A DNA stretch of 64,000 bases. Source: Flavobacterium sp. WV_118_3. Its GTDB lineage: Bacteria; Bacteroidota; Bacteroidia; Flavobacteriales; Flavobacteriaceae. A model generated the notes under the pieces. The model saw only the letters and a list, made by a program, of their open reading frames with translations. It did no database searches and had not been told where the DNA came from. The DNA lies in NCBI RefSeq assembly GCF_039778605.1, contig NZ_CP156060.1:2666001-2730000 (forward strand), given 5' to 3'. The position numbers were made by a program, and so were the translations under genes. Of the stretch, positions 17,979 through 26,263 are shown one piece after another. Positions within the stretch are counted from its first letter, which is position 1; the number at the start of each line of letters is the position of its first letter.

Positions 17979-18509
17979 CTATGGTTTGTGCCTTTTGTTT
18001 TGCTCGGCTTCTTCTGCTTGAATTAAGGCTTGTAACTTTTTTAAATAGGCTACTTGAGCACGTAAAGATTCATTTTCCAGTAAAAGCTCTTCTTCTCTGG
18101 TCAAAGGTTTATCGGATTTCTTTTTAGCTCTTTTGTAAGTCATCGATATGGGTTTTCCTTTTGGTTTTTGTACTAAACCTGGTGCGCCATGGTTTTTAAA
18201 TTGACGCTGCCAGGCCAAGATTATCCCATCATTGGGAATGTTGAAAAATAAACAGGCCTGACTCAAAGATAAACACTTCTGATCAATGGTACGTATAACT
18301 TTTAGCTTAAAATCGGAACTGTAATTCTGATTCTTACGGGATAACAGACCTTCTTTTCCATACTTAAGATAGAAGTTTATCCATCTTCCAAGATTAGTTT
18401 TACTAATTTCTTGCTCCTGAGCAACTGAGCCCTTTGAGCGGTTTTTATTTAATACTTCTTCTACACAATGAAGTTTAAATTCATAATTGTACTTGACTTT
18501 TCTTTCCAT
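17979..18509 (-). CDS. IS3-family transposase OrfA, copy 1
   Basis: DNA-binding half of the transposase, 176 aa. It has two helix-turn-helix-like repeats (EFKLHCVEEVLNKNRSKGSVA and DFKLKVIRTIDQKCLSLSQA) and a C-terminal leucine-zipper-like segment REEELLLENESLRAQVAYLKKL. The ATG at 18509 (MERKVKYNYEF) lies inside the element; a longer frame to 18611 runs out through the inverted repeat and is not used. The ATG follows directly on the T-run of a hairpin. The frame is intact here, unlike copy 2. Confidence 0.9.
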   Translation of the reverse strand: MERKVKYNYEFKLHCVEEVLNKNRSKGSVAQEQEISKTNLGRWINFYLKYGKEGLLSRKNQNYSSDFKLKVIRTIDQKCLSLSQACLFFNIPNDGIILAWQRQFKNHGAPGLVQKPKGKPISMTYKRAKKKSDKPLTREEELLLENESLRAQVAYLKKLQALIQAEEAEQNKRHKP

Positions 18510-18548
18510 AAAAAATGCCCCCAAATAGTGTCTAACTTTTTGGGGGCA
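18510..18548 (-). terminator. Terminator-like hairpin in the IS end, copy 1
   Basis: On the minus strand the arms TGCCCCCAAA and TTTGGGGGCA are separated by 13 nt and followed by TTTTTT, just before the orfA start codon. The inverted repeat forms one arm. It could stop outside transcripts from reading into the transposase. Confidence 0.7.
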
Positions 18549-18581
18549 GTTCAATGTTATCCCTTTCTTTTTATATACTCT

Positions 18582-18627
18582 AGACCTGACAGGTTTCTCA
18601 GCGGTTTGCAAAAAACCTGTCAGGTCT
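18582..18627. repeat. ACCTGACAGGT palindromic repeat, copy 1
   Basis: Arms AGACCTGACAGGTTT (18582-18596) and AAACCTGTCAGGTCT (18613-18627) form a 15-bp stem with a 16-nt loop, followed by TGATTTTAT. It lies just before the 3' end of the PAP2 gene at a convergent junction. Related copies are at 43091-43129 and 50659-50691. Confidence 0.85.
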
Positions 18628-18631
18628 GATT

Positions 18632-19198
18632 TTATATACTATCCGGAAAGTATTTTTTCCGATAGACTTCATATATTTTTGAAAACAAATAACCGGTTCC
18701 CATTCCGAAAATATAACCGGAAAGAATGTCACCCGGGAAATGCAATCCAAGGTAAATACGGCTATACGCAAAAATCAACGGGAAGAGGAAAAACAAAAAC
18801 GCATATTTATAGTATTTCCGTAGAATCAATACGATAAACGTAGTCGATGCCAGTGAGTTGGCTGCATGTCCCGAAAAATAACTAAACGACGAACTTTGTT
18901 TAACCAGACGGATAATGTCTTTGGTTTCCGGATCGTTACACGGACGCAAACGCTGTACGCTGTTTTTTACCAGATTTGTCATCTGATCGGTAAATGCAAT
19001 CAATAAAGCTAGTGAAAAAATCACCAATAGCATATGTTTCCAACCCAGTTTTTTGTACAACAGGTAGAATACATACAGAAATATTGGTGTCCAATAGGCT
19101 TGTTTGGTAATGATCAGCCAGAGTCCGTCAAAACGTTCGGAACCCAGACTATTTAAAAAAACCAGTAGTTGTTTATCAAGTTGAATTAAATGCTCCAA
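18632..19198 (-). CDS. PAP2-family phosphatase
   Basis: Integral membrane acid phosphatase of 188 aa, likely acting on a lipid phosphate such as undecaprenyl diphosphate or a phosphatidate. The three PAP2 signature blocks are present: KNSVQRLRP, YFSGHAA and SRIYLGLHFPGD. Hydrophobic segments surround them. It starts 2 nt after the tatA stop, so the two are one unit. The exact substrate cannot be read. Confidence 0.9.
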   Translation of the reverse strand: MEHLIQLDKQLLVFLNSLGSERFDGLWLIITKQAYWTPIFLYVFYLLYKKLGWKHMLLVIFSLALLIAFTDQMTNLVKNSVQRLRPCNDPETKDIIRLVKQSSSFSYFSGHAANSLASTTFIVLILRKYYKYAFLFFLFPLIFAYSRIYLGLHFPGDILSGYIFGMGTGYLFSKIYEVYRKKYFPDSI

Positions 19199-19200
19199 AA

Positions 19201-19500
19201 TTACATTTGTCGTTTTATCGGTCCGGAAATATCTTCAATGTCCTCTTTAGCTTTGTCGATTTCTTTTCGAATACCTCCGGTCAGATCCATGTCCAAGTCT
19301 TTGGTAAAATCCAAGTCTTTGGTCAGGCCATTTTCTTCGGCACTTTTCTGAATTTCGTTTTTAATGTCGTTGGTTGCGTGCTTAATCTGCGCCATCCCTT
19401 TCCCAAGGGTTCTTGCGATTTCCGGCACTTTATCCGAACCAAATAACATTAAAACGACTAATATAATAAGGAATATTTCTCCGCCTCCGATACCAAACAT
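19201..19500 (-). CDS. tatA: Sec-independent translocase subunit TatA
   Basis: Twin-arginine translocation pore subunit, 99 aa. It shows the N-terminal hydrophobic helix (FLIILVVLMLFG), the Phe-Gly hinge, then an amphipathic helix KVPEIARTLGKGMAQIKHATNDIKNEI and an acidic, unstructured tail. tatC is not in the window. It is the first gene of a unit with the PAP2 phosphatase; a -7 element TAAATTTG lies on the minus strand at 19529-19536. Confidence 0.9.
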   Translation of the reverse strand: MFGIGGGEIFLIILVVLMLFGSDKVPEIARTLGKGMAQIKHATNDIKNEIQKSAEENGLTKDLDFTKDLDMDLTGGIRKEIDKAKEDIEDISGPIKRQM

Positions 19501-19528
19501 GGTCTATAAGTTTGAAAGTTATAAGTAG

Positions 19529-19536
19529 CAAATTTA
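19529..19536 (-). promoter_or_regulatory. -7 element for tatA-PAP2
   Basis: The minus strand reads TAAATTTG, an exact TAnnTTTG, 29 nt before the tatA ATG. No -33 TTTG is seen at the expected spacing. Confidence 0.45.
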
Positions 19537-19582
19537 CGAAGTTCCGGTTTTATTTCCGGGTTTTTGACTTTTATTAACACAA

Positions 19583-19602
19583 AAGCACTCTTTCGAGTGC
19601 TT
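19583..19602. terminator. Terminator after the M1 peptidase gene
   Basis: The hairpin AAGCACTC-TTTC-GAGTGCTT is followed by TTGTGTT on the minus strand. It is close to the end of the five-gene unit that runs from 24715. Confidence 0.6.
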
Positions 19603-19605
19603 CTA

Positions 19606-21873
19606 TTAGTTTTTTTCAAACTGATCAAACTTCGATTTTGGTGCTTCTTTCGGCCATACGTTGTTGGTTACATCGATATCGGCAGTTTGTAGTTTCGGAT
19701 CCAATTGTATTTTTTTAACCGGTTTTTCGGTCGCAAAAACGCGTTTTACCACTTCGTTTCCTTTGCGCCAGATTTGTACCGGAAATACGTGATTTTCGAT
19801 CGTTCCGTCTTCAAATTCCAAATCCACAAGGATCGGCATCATCATTCCTCCTGGTTTTTCGAATTCGACTTCATAAAAATATTTCGGTGTTTTCAGACTT
19901 TTTCGATCTTCCGGTGACAAGGTTTCCACATAGTCATTCAGTAGTTTTACATCCTGAATGACAAACGGTTTTTTCATGCCCGGTTTAAAATCTTCACTAC
20001 TATCGGATACCAAATACACAAATGGTCCATTGTCTTTTAGAAAACGTCCTCTTTTGGCCGCAAAATCTTTCATTTCTTTGGTTGGCTCTTCCGACACATA
20101 GAATTGTTTTACATTTTTGATTCCAATATCGACATAATCGGTCGAGTAAAACCACCCTTTCCAGAACCAATCCAGATCAACAGCCGAAGCGTCTTCCATC
20201 GTACGGAAAAAATCTTCCGGTGTCGGATGCTTGAATTTCCAACGGTTGGCATAGGTTCTAAATGCATGATCAAACAACTCATGTCCCATAATGGTTTCGC
20301 GTAGTATATTTAATCCGGTAGCTGGTTTCGCGTAGGCATTGGCACCAAACTGATGGATGGTTTCCGAATTGGACATAATCGGCTCCAAAAATCGTTGATC
20401 ACCACTCATATACGGTACGATTTTAGCTGCCGGCCCTCTGCTTGACGGGAAGTTTTTATCCCAACTTTGTTCGGTAAGGTATTCCAGAAAGGTGTTTAAA
20501 CCTTCGTCCATCCAGGTCCACTGGCGTTCGTCGGAATTAACGATCATCGGGAAAAAGTTATGTCCTACTTCGTGGATAATTACGCCCATCATTCCGTATT
20601 TTAATCGGTCGCTCACAAAGCCTTTTTCATCGGGACGCCCATAATTCCAACAGATCATCGGGTATTCCATTCCCTGATCTTCGGCCGAAATGGAAACGGC
20701 TTTCGGATACGGATAATCAAAGGTATAGCTGGAATAACTTTTTAGCGTATGCGCTACTACACGAGTAGAATACTGTTCCCATAGCGGATTCGCTTCCGGT
20801 GGATATAAGGAAATGGCCATAACATTTTTACCGCCAATTTTTACCGCCATCGCATCGTAAATAAATTTTCGCGACGTCGAAAAAGCAAAGTCCCGTACAT
20901 TGGTCGCTTTAAATTTCCATGTCTTTTTCTGATCCGAAACGGTTTTGGAGCGTTGTTCGGCTTCGGCCTGCGTCACTACGACAACCGGGTTGTCATAGGA
21001 GCTTTCGGCCTGTTGATAGCGTTTTAGCTGTTCGGTTGTAAAAACCTCTTTGCGATTTTGCAGTTCACCGGTGGCTTCCATTACGTGATCGGCCGGAACG
21101 GTTATACTTACTTCAAAGTTACCAAACGGCAAGGCAAATTCTCCTTCGCCCCAAAACTGCATGTTTTGCCATCCTTCTACGTCGTTATAAACGGCCATAC
21201 GCGGATAAAACTGCGCAATTACATACAGGTTGTTTCCATCTTTATCAAAATGTTCGTATCCCGAACGACCTCCGTCCACTCTATAATTATTGATGTTGTA
21301 CCACCATTTTATCGAAAACGAGATTTTTTCACCTTTTTTAAGGGTTTTATCCAGATCAATACGCATCATGGTTTGATTGATCGTATATTTCATCGGATTC
21401 CCTTTGGCGTCTTTTACAAATTCGATGTTATAACCACCTTGAAACGGTTGTTGCATGAATTTCTTCGTGAATCCGTCGGGCGTCATCGCGCCATCCATTC
21501 GCTGGTTTTCTACCAATGGCGATTTGGAATCAGGTTTCTTTTCGTTCTGATCCAATTGCACCCATAAATAATCCAACGGATCAGGTGAATTGTTATAATA
21601 GGTAATGGTTTCTTCGCCGCTCAGACGGGTATTTTTATCGTCGAGTTCAACTTTTATTTTATAATCTGCCTGTTGCTGATAGTAGGCCGGGCCGGGTGCA
21701 CCGGATGCGGTACGGAACATGTTTGGAGTTGCCATCTGGGTATACATCTGGCTAAACTTGTTCGTGTCGTAATGTCCGGGTTCTCTTTTACCCGAATTTT
21801 TTGTATCCTGGCCCATGGTCATCAAGGGAATTGCCAAAGCCAGTATTGAAAAAACAGATGCCGATTTTTTCAT
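19606..21873 (-). CDS. M1-family metallopeptidase, exported
   Basis: Zinc aminopeptidase-type protein of 755 aa with a signal peptide (MKKSASVFSILALAIPLMTMGQ). The zinc site is HEVGH near residues 432-436 with the downstream Glu in DEGLNTFLEYLTEQSW. The exopeptidase region reads EDQGMEYPMICW, in place of the classical GAMEN. An N-terminal beta domain precedes the catalytic part. It begins 12 nt after the DUF6702 gene, so the two are co-transcribed. Likely periplasmic and active on peptides; substrate unknown. Confidence 0.92.
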   Translation of the reverse strand: MKKSASVFSILALAIPLMTMGQDTKNSGKREPGHYDTNKFSQMYTQMATPNMFRTASGAPGPAYYQQQADYKIKVELDDKNTRLSGEETITYYNNSPDPLDYLWVQLDQNEKKPDSKSPLVENQRMDGAMTPDGFTKKFMQQPFQGGYNIEFVKDAKGNPMKYTINQTMMRIDLDKTLKKGEKISFSIKWWYNINNYRVDGGRSGYEHFDKDGNNLYVIAQFYPRMAVYNDVEGWQNMQFWGEGEFALPFGNFEVSITVPADHVMEATGELQNRKEVFTTEQLKRYQQAESSYDNPVVVVTQAEAEQRSKTVSDQKKTWKFKATNVRDFAFSTSRKFIYDAMAVKIGGKNVMAISLYPPEANPLWEQYSTRVVAHTLKSYSSYTFDYPYPKAVSISAEDQGMEYPMICWNYGRPDEKGFVSDRLKYGMMGVIIHEVGHNFFPMIVNSDERQWTWMDEGLNTFLEYLTEQSWDKNFPSSRGPAAKIVPYMSGDQRFLEPIMSNSETIHQFGANAYAKPATGLNILRETIMGHELFDHAFRTYANRWKFKHPTPEDFFRTMEDASAVDLDWFWKGWFYSTDYVDIGIKNVKQFYVSEEPTKEMKDFAAKRGRFLKDNGPFVYLVSDSSEDFKPGMKKPFVIQDVKLLNDYVETLSPEDRKSLKTPKYFYEVEFEKPGGMMMPILVDLEFEDGTIENHVFPVQIWRKGNEVVKRVFATEKPVKKIQLDPKLQTADIDVTNNVWPKEAPKSKFDQFEKN

Positions 21874-21885
21874 GATTATAACAGT

Positions 21886-22389
21886 CTAATATTCAATTTT
21901 TTCTTTTGGATTACTATTGGTCAGCAAAAGACTCTTTTTGTTACTATTTATATTCGTATGAATGATATTTTGCTGGTCCGGATATATTTCCGTCAATGCC
22001 GTATTGTATACTTCTACCGATGTAATTTTTTCGGTTACCGGTACCGTCAGATAACAAATCACAACATCGTCTTCGATTTCCCGCCCTAGAAACCGGATCG
22101 CCTTTTCCGTATTATTAATGCGGATATGCAGTTTATCGGTCAGGTATTTTTTTAAAAGTTCTTCTGCTTCCGGTGCTTCTTTTGTAGTGGCCAGATAAAT
22201 CTTTTTCTTTACTTTTCGTTCCAGGGCTTTTTCCAAATCGTCCGTAAAAATCCGCGCGGTTATCTGCAGGGCTTTTTTTTCCGTCACATAGTTGACCTGA
22301 TAAATAGAGACATAGAATTTATGAAATCCCGCCGCACTAAGACTCAACAATAACAGGAATAAAAAACCGTATCGCAACAACTTTGTCAT
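21886..22389 (-). CDS. DUF6702-family exported protein
   Basis: Protein of 167 aa with an N-terminal hydrophobic signal/anchor (YGFLFLLLLSLSAAGF), then FHKFYVSIYQVNY and ITARIFTDDLEKAL, a pattern I associate with the DUF6702 family that accompanies M1 peptidases in flavobacteria. No catalytic motif is seen and the function is unknown. It lies between the paralogue cluster and the M1 peptidase with short gaps, in one likely operon. Confidence 0.75.
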   Translation of the reverse strand: MTKLLRYGFLFLLLLSLSAAGFHKFYVSIYQVNYVTEKKALQITARIFTDDLEKALERKVKKKIYLATTKEAPEAEELLKKYLTDKLHIRINNTEKAIRFLGREIEDDVVICYLTVPVTEKITSVEVYNTALTEIYPDQQNIIHTNINSNKKSLLLTNSNPKEKIEY

Positions 22390-22404
22390 CCTCCAAAGAT
22401 AGTA

Positions 22405-23196
22405 TTATTTCTTTTTCGCCTGTTGATACGTTTTACTTTTACTGATCAGATAATCGATCAGTTCAAATTCGTGTTGCGGCTCCAATAATTCGCGAGTAAG
22501 TGCGCCCTGATCGCAATAGGTTAAAAATGGACCGATATTGTCTTTTTTAAGTTTTAAAACATCGGTAAAAAACGGCGTTGAAACTCTTTCTCGTACCGCA
22601 TCAGCAAAAATCTTATCGGTTACAAAAGTTGCAGTTCCGGTATCGGTTTTGCGTTTGGATTTGAAGAGGCGTCCCATCATTTCTCCCACCTTAATAAAGT
22701 CGACGCCCATTAACGGACTCATATTAGGGATTACCGGCGGTGTGGTTGGTCTGGTCAGGTAATCGGTTTTAAAATCGGTCTGAAATAAGGTATTCTCCGA
22801 TACGGCTATCCGCTGGCTTCGATCTTTTAATTTTCGGGTATCCCGTTCCAAATCACCGGAAAGTCGTTTTACAATTACTTCGTTTAGCTGGTTTACCTCG
22901 ACGGTAAGTCGGATCCGAAGAATTTGCATGTCGAAATCTCTTTTTTCCAATACGACCATCAGCGGACTAAACGATAGGCTCGAAAAAACCAGTGTATCTT
23001 TTGCCCGGGCATAAATTTCGAATTCACCCATTTTACCGGTATTCGTTTTAATGCGGGTTGCCGTGTTCAGAATCGTAATATTTTCGGCATCAAGACTATC
23101 GATTTGTATCTGACCTTTTAGCAGTTCCCGGGTAGTGGTTTGTGAAAACGCCTGAAAAGTCAGTAACAACAGGATAAGCAACAGTTTATTTTTCAT
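22405..23196 (-). CDS. Carboxypeptidase-regulatory-like domain protein, paralogue 3
   Basis: Exported protein of 263 aa: signal peptide MKNKLLLILLLLTFQAFS, then a CarboxypepD_reg-like beta domain (about 25-110, LKGQIQIDSLDAENITILNTATRIKT and KDTLVFSSLSF), the linker LRLTVEVNQLNEVIV, and a helical C-terminal part. The same plan and phrases (GKMG or GGF, DTLVFSS, QLNEV) recur in the two upstream neighbours, so this is a tandem family. It has diverged most: the RGQKRYTPAERKLKTA block is absent. Its start overlaps the stop of paralogue 2 by 11 nt. Confidence 0.75.
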   Translation of the reverse strand: MKNKLLLILLLLTFQAFSQTTTRELLKGQIQIDSLDAENITILNTATRIKTNTGKMGEFEIYARAKDTLVFSSLSFSPLMVVLEKRDFDMQILRIRLTVEVNQLNEVIVKRLSGDLERDTRKLKDRSQRIAVSENTLFQTDFKTDYLTRPTTPPVIPNMSPLMGVDFIKVGEMMGRLFKSKRKTDTGTATFVTDKIFADAVRERVSTPFFTDVLKLKKDNIGPFLTYCDQGALTRELLEPQHEFELIDYLISKSKTYQQAKKK

Positions 23197-23929
23197 CTGT
23201 AATTATTTTTCGGTATTGAACGGCCAGTTCATTCAGATAAAATGTAGCCAGCGTTTTATTTTTCGCTTTTATCGCTGCAGTAAATCGTTCGTTTTCGACA
23301 GCATAAAAGATAAATCCCTGTACATATTCCTGTGGAATTTTTAAGGTATTCACAAAATACTCTTCGTCATACATCCCTTCCAACTTCTGTCGGAACAGTT
23401 CTTTTTTCTCAATTTCAACTTCTTTTTTCAGCATCGATGTCCGACCGGAAAACCAGTTTAACAATGGATCAAGACCTACAACCGTATTCGTACCTATTTG
23501 TGCGTCGGTTCCGGTGGCTGTTTTTAATTTTCTTTCGGCCGGTGTGTATCTTTTCTGTCCTCTCGGAACCAATCCCAAACTTTCCGAATTGATATTTCCA
23601 TATTCATTGATCACCACCTCTTTTAACTGGCGTACCATCACGTCTAATTTGACATAGAACAACTCTTCGTTAAAATCCTTTTCCTCCAGTCGGATTTGCC
23701 GTCCTTTAAACTGAACCGCCGAAAAAATAAGCGTGTCATTCGGTTGTGCCATTATTGAAAAAAAGCCGCCTTTTTCTGTCACTACCGCTTTTTCCGTTCG
23801 TTTATTGATCACGTGAATCCCGTCCAACTCCGATGTAGCCGCCATAACTTTCCCTTTCAGGACTTTTATATTCTGTGCGTATGAAGTTACAGAAATTACC
23901 AATAAAATCAAAGGAAAAATCTTATTCAT
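23186..23929 (-). CDS. Carboxypeptidase-regulatory-like domain protein, paralogue 2
   Basis: Exported protein of 247 aa from the ATG at 23929 (MNKIFPLILLVISVTSYAQ, a signal peptide). A longer frame to 23968 adds 13 polar residues and is unlikely. The beta domain includes LKGKVMAATSELDGIHVINKRTEKAVVTEKGG and NDTLIFSAVQFKGRQI. It is followed by LGLVPRGQKRYTPAERKLKTATG, shared with paralogue 1, and a C-terminal helical part with ATFYLNELAVQYRKI. Function unknown; probably periplasmic or surface-associated. Confidence 0.78.
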   Translation of the reverse strand: MNKIFPLILLVISVTSYAQNIKVLKGKVMAATSELDGIHVINKRTEKAVVTEKGGFFSIMAQPNDTLIFSAVQFKGRQIRLEEKDFNEELFYVKLDVMVRQLKEVVINEYGNINSESLGLVPRGQKRYTPAERKLKTATGTDAQIGTNTVVGLDPLLNWFSGRTSMLKKEVEIEKKELFRQKLEGMYDEEYFVNTLKIPQEYVQGFIFYAVENERFTAAIKAKNKTLATFYLNELAVQYRKIITDEK

Positions 23930-23968
23930 TTGCTGCGCCTTTTCGCAATATGCTTTTTTACCGGACAT

Positions 23969-24715
23969 TTATTCGGAAATTAATTTTTTATATTTTACAG
24001 CCAGCTCCGTTAGTAAAAAAGTCGCCAAAGTCTTATTCTTTTCATTAACCGCTTTTTTAAAACCGGCATCCTCCATCGCATACAACCAAAACCCATCGGT
24101 ATTTTCCTGCGGAATTTTAAGTTCATCCGTCACAAAAGGTTCCTGAAACCAGCCTTTTAAGCGATCCATTAACATTTCGCGGCGCTCTACCACCAGCTCT
24201 TTTTTAAGTTGCGCGGTTTTTCCGGATATCTTATTAACGATCGCATCTACCGACACACCGCCTCCTAATATATTCAGCAACTGAATCGGTTTAAAATCAC
24301 CCGCCGTTTTTAACTTCCGTTCGGCTGCCGTATATTGTTTTTGTCCCATCGGTACAATCCCCAGTTTTTCGGAAGTAATGCCACTCTTTTCAATATAGAC
24401 TTCGTTTAATTTGTTCACTTTGGCTACCATTTTTAGTAATAGTTCTCCATCTTCAAAATCAATTTCTTTGACGGTTATCTTTTTTTCTTCATATTGAATA
24501 GACGAAAATTGCACGACGTCTCCGGCCGCAGCATTGATCAAAAACGATCCGTCTTTACGAGACAACACTTGCTTTTCCGTAGTTAGATTTACAATTGAAA
24601 TTCCTTCTATATCGCTGTTGTTTTCAGCTATTAGCTTCCCTTTTAGCGGTTTTTCATTTTGCGCTGTAAGCAGCGTGGTACACATCAATAAAAAAAATAG
24701 TAGTTTTTGTTTCAT
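23969..24715 (-). CDS. Carboxypeptidase-regulatory-like domain protein, paralogue 1
   Basis: Exported protein of 248 aa from the ATG at 24715 (MKQKLLFFLLMCTTLLTAQ, a signal peptide); the frame runs further upstream to 24796 but that part has no signal logic. Domain order matches paralogue 2: LKGKLIAENNSDIEGISIVNLTTEKQVLSRKDGSF, then LGIVPMGQKQYTAAERKLKTAGD, then ATFLLTELAVKYKKL. It is the first of five closely spaced genes ending with the M1 peptidase. A -7 element TAAATTTG lies on the minus strand at 24776-24783. Confidence 0.78.
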   Translation of the reverse strand: MKQKLLFFLLMCTTLLTAQNEKPLKGKLIAENNSDIEGISIVNLTTEKQVLSRKDGSFLINAAAGDVVQFSSIQYEEKKITVKEIDFEDGELLLKMVAKVNKLNEVYIEKSGITSEKLGIVPMGQKQYTAAERKLKTAGDFKPIQLLNILGGGVSVDAIVNKISGKTAQLKKELVVERREMLMDRLKGWFQEPFVTDELKIPQENTDGFWLYAMEDAGFKKAVNEKNKTLATFLLTELAVKYKKLISE

Positions 24716-24775
24716 GCAAAAAGGTGAGTTCGTAATAAATTCGAATATATTGGGTAAAAATATTTGCTTATTCTC

Positions 24776-24783
24776 CAAATTTA
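24776..24783 (-). promoter_or_regulatory. -7 element for the paralogue/M1-peptidase unit
   Basis: The minus strand reads TAAATTTG, an exact TAnnTTTG, giving a leader of about 55 nt before the ATG at 24715. No good -33 match was seen. Confidence 0.4.
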
Positions 24784-24828
24784 TTGCCAACAACATTGTA
24801 AAAATTTGTTAAAAGCGAGAATTTCACA

Positions 24829-24862
24829 TTTGACTTTCTTTTTGTAATTAAATGTATCTTTG
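24829..24862 (+). promoter_or_regulatory. pepE promoter
   Basis: A -33 TTTG (24829-24832) and an exact -7 TATCTTTG (24855-24862) are separated by 22 nt. The element sits before the ATG at 24884 and shows that the frame opening at 24860 is not the real start. Confidence 0.65.
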
Positions 24863-24883
24863 ACCCAAACCGAACCCAACAAC

Positions 24884-25591
24884 ATGAAAAAACTTATAAT
24901 TGCCAGTACTTCCACCCTTCACAACGGAAGTTACCTGGACTATCTTTTACCGACTTTGGCTATACATTTCGAAAATGTAAAAAACCTGTTATTTATTCCG
25001 TATGCCCGTCCCGGAGGGATTTCGCATGACACTTATACCGATAAAGTACGCGAGGCATTTTCTAAAATCAATATTGCGGTAAAGGGAATTCACGAATATG
25101 AAAATCCGATTGAGGCTATAGCTGCCGCGGAAGGTATTTTTACCGGTGGCGGAAATACATTTTTATTAGTAACACAATTGTATCAAACCAAAGTGATCGA
25201 CGCTCTGGAAGCCGCTGTAAAAAACGGAACACCTTATCTGGGCACCTCAGCCGGAAGTAATATTTGTGGCTTAACGATGGGAACGACGAACGATATGCCA
25301 ATTGTATATCCACCGAGTTTTAAAACACTGGGATTTGTATCATTTAACATCAATCCGCATTATCTGGATCCGGATGTTAATTCAACCCATATGGGCGAAA
25401 CCCGAGAGACCCGCATTAACGAATTCCATCATTTTAATCCGCAGCCGGTATTGGGATTACGCGAAGGAAGCTGGTTGGAAGTAAGCGGAAATACCATCAT
25501 ACTTAAAGGAGCGTTACATGCGCGTTTGTTCCGTCAGCATCAGGAACCGGAAGAAATTGCCCCTGAAAGCGATTTAAGTAATCTGAAATAG
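24884..25591 (+). CDS. pepE: Dipeptidase E (alpha-aspartyl dipeptidase), S51 family
   Basis: Cytoplasmic serine peptidase of 235 aa that cleaves dipeptides with N-terminal aspartate. It has the S51 features IFTGGGNTFLLV, the nucleophile Ser in GTSAGSN near residue 122, and FNINPHYLDPD with the catalytic-site His. The start at 24884 (MKKLIIASTSTLHNG) follows the promoter. It converges with a tRNA-Gly cluster and the two share a terminator hairpin. Confidence 0.92.
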   Translation: MKKLIIASTSTLHNGSYLDYLLPTLAIHFENVKNLLFIPYARPGGISHDTYTDKVREAFSKINIAVKGIHEYENPIEAIAAAEGIFTGGGNTFLLVTQLYQTKVIDALEAAVKNGTPYLGTSAGSNICGLTMGTTNDMPIVYPPSFKTLGFVSFNINPHYLDPDVNSTHMGETRETRINEFHHFNPQPVLGLREGSWLEVSGNTIILKGALHARLFRQHQEPEEIAPESDLSNLK

Positions 25592-25605
25592 CACCAGTAT
25601 AAAAC

Positions 25606-25637
25606 AAAAAAACCGAAACAAATGTTTCGGTTTTTTT
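25606..25637. terminator. Bidirectional terminator between pepE and the tRNA cluster
   Basis: The hairpin ACCGAAAC-AAAT-GTTTCGGT has A-runs before it and T-runs after it. It serves pepE on the plus strand and the tRNA-Gly genes on the minus strand. Confidence 0.85.
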
Positions 25638-25638
25638 A

Positions 25639-25714
<76 letters not shown>

Positions 25715-25751
25715 ATGTAATGGATTTTAAAACCCCATCAGGTTTTTTCAG

Positions 25752-25824
<73 letters not shown>

Positions 25825-25862
25825 ATGCAATGGATTTTAAAACCCCATCAGGTTTTTAGCAG

Positions 25863-25935
<73 letters not shown>

Positions 25936-25946
25936 TTTTGTGAGTG

Positions 25947-25954
25947 CAAATATA
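25947..25954 (-). promoter_or_regulatory. -7 element for the tRNA-Gly cluster
   Basis: The minus strand reads TATATTTG, an exact -7 match 12 nt before the first tRNA. An ATTG near 25977 could be a weak -33 box. The rest of the spacer up to 26263 (about 310 bp) holds no gene that I can support. Confidence 0.55.
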
Positions 25955-26263
25955 ATTAATAATTTTACTCCCCTGCAATTTTTTTCTAAAAAAAATTAAA
26001 ATAGCCAATAGTCGTTTTCCGACCGTGTGCCGACCATTTAAAAGGCCCGACAAAATAAGGCTCCGCACCCAACCGCAGCTTTCTAATTTTCAATTATTTA
26101 AGTCCGTCACTATTTAGAAAAGGCATTCCTAACAACATCAATTCCCTATTCGGTTGTATCAAAAAATAGTCTGAAAAAGACCAAAAAATAAAAATTGGCG
26201 GTCTAAAATCAATTACTTTTTTAAAAATACTGGTTCCTGTTTTTGTAATTTAGTGCTATCAAA

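Larger units (their letters stand above)
17112..18553 (-). mobile_element. IS3-family (IS150-type) insertion sequence, copy 1
   Basis: Complete element of 1442 bp in minus orientation. Terminal inverted repeats are TGAACTGCCCCCAAAAAG (transposase-proximal, at 18553) and TAGAGTGCTCCCAAAAAG (distal, at 17112), both continuing TTAGACA. A target duplication ATG flanks it (17109-17111 and 18554-18556), and alternative end assignment gives a 4-bp AATG. orfA and orfB are in the usual -1 arrangement. It is nearly identical to the copy at 41622-43064 but lacks the single-base insertion in that copy's orfA, so this one looks functional. Confidence 0.93.

Noticed and set aside
18510..18611. Longer OrfA of IS copy 1 starting outside the element
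   Set aside because: It runs through the inverted repeat and the neighbouring ACCTGACAGGT repeat. The same protein in copy 2 has different upstream sequence, so only the internal ATG is shared.
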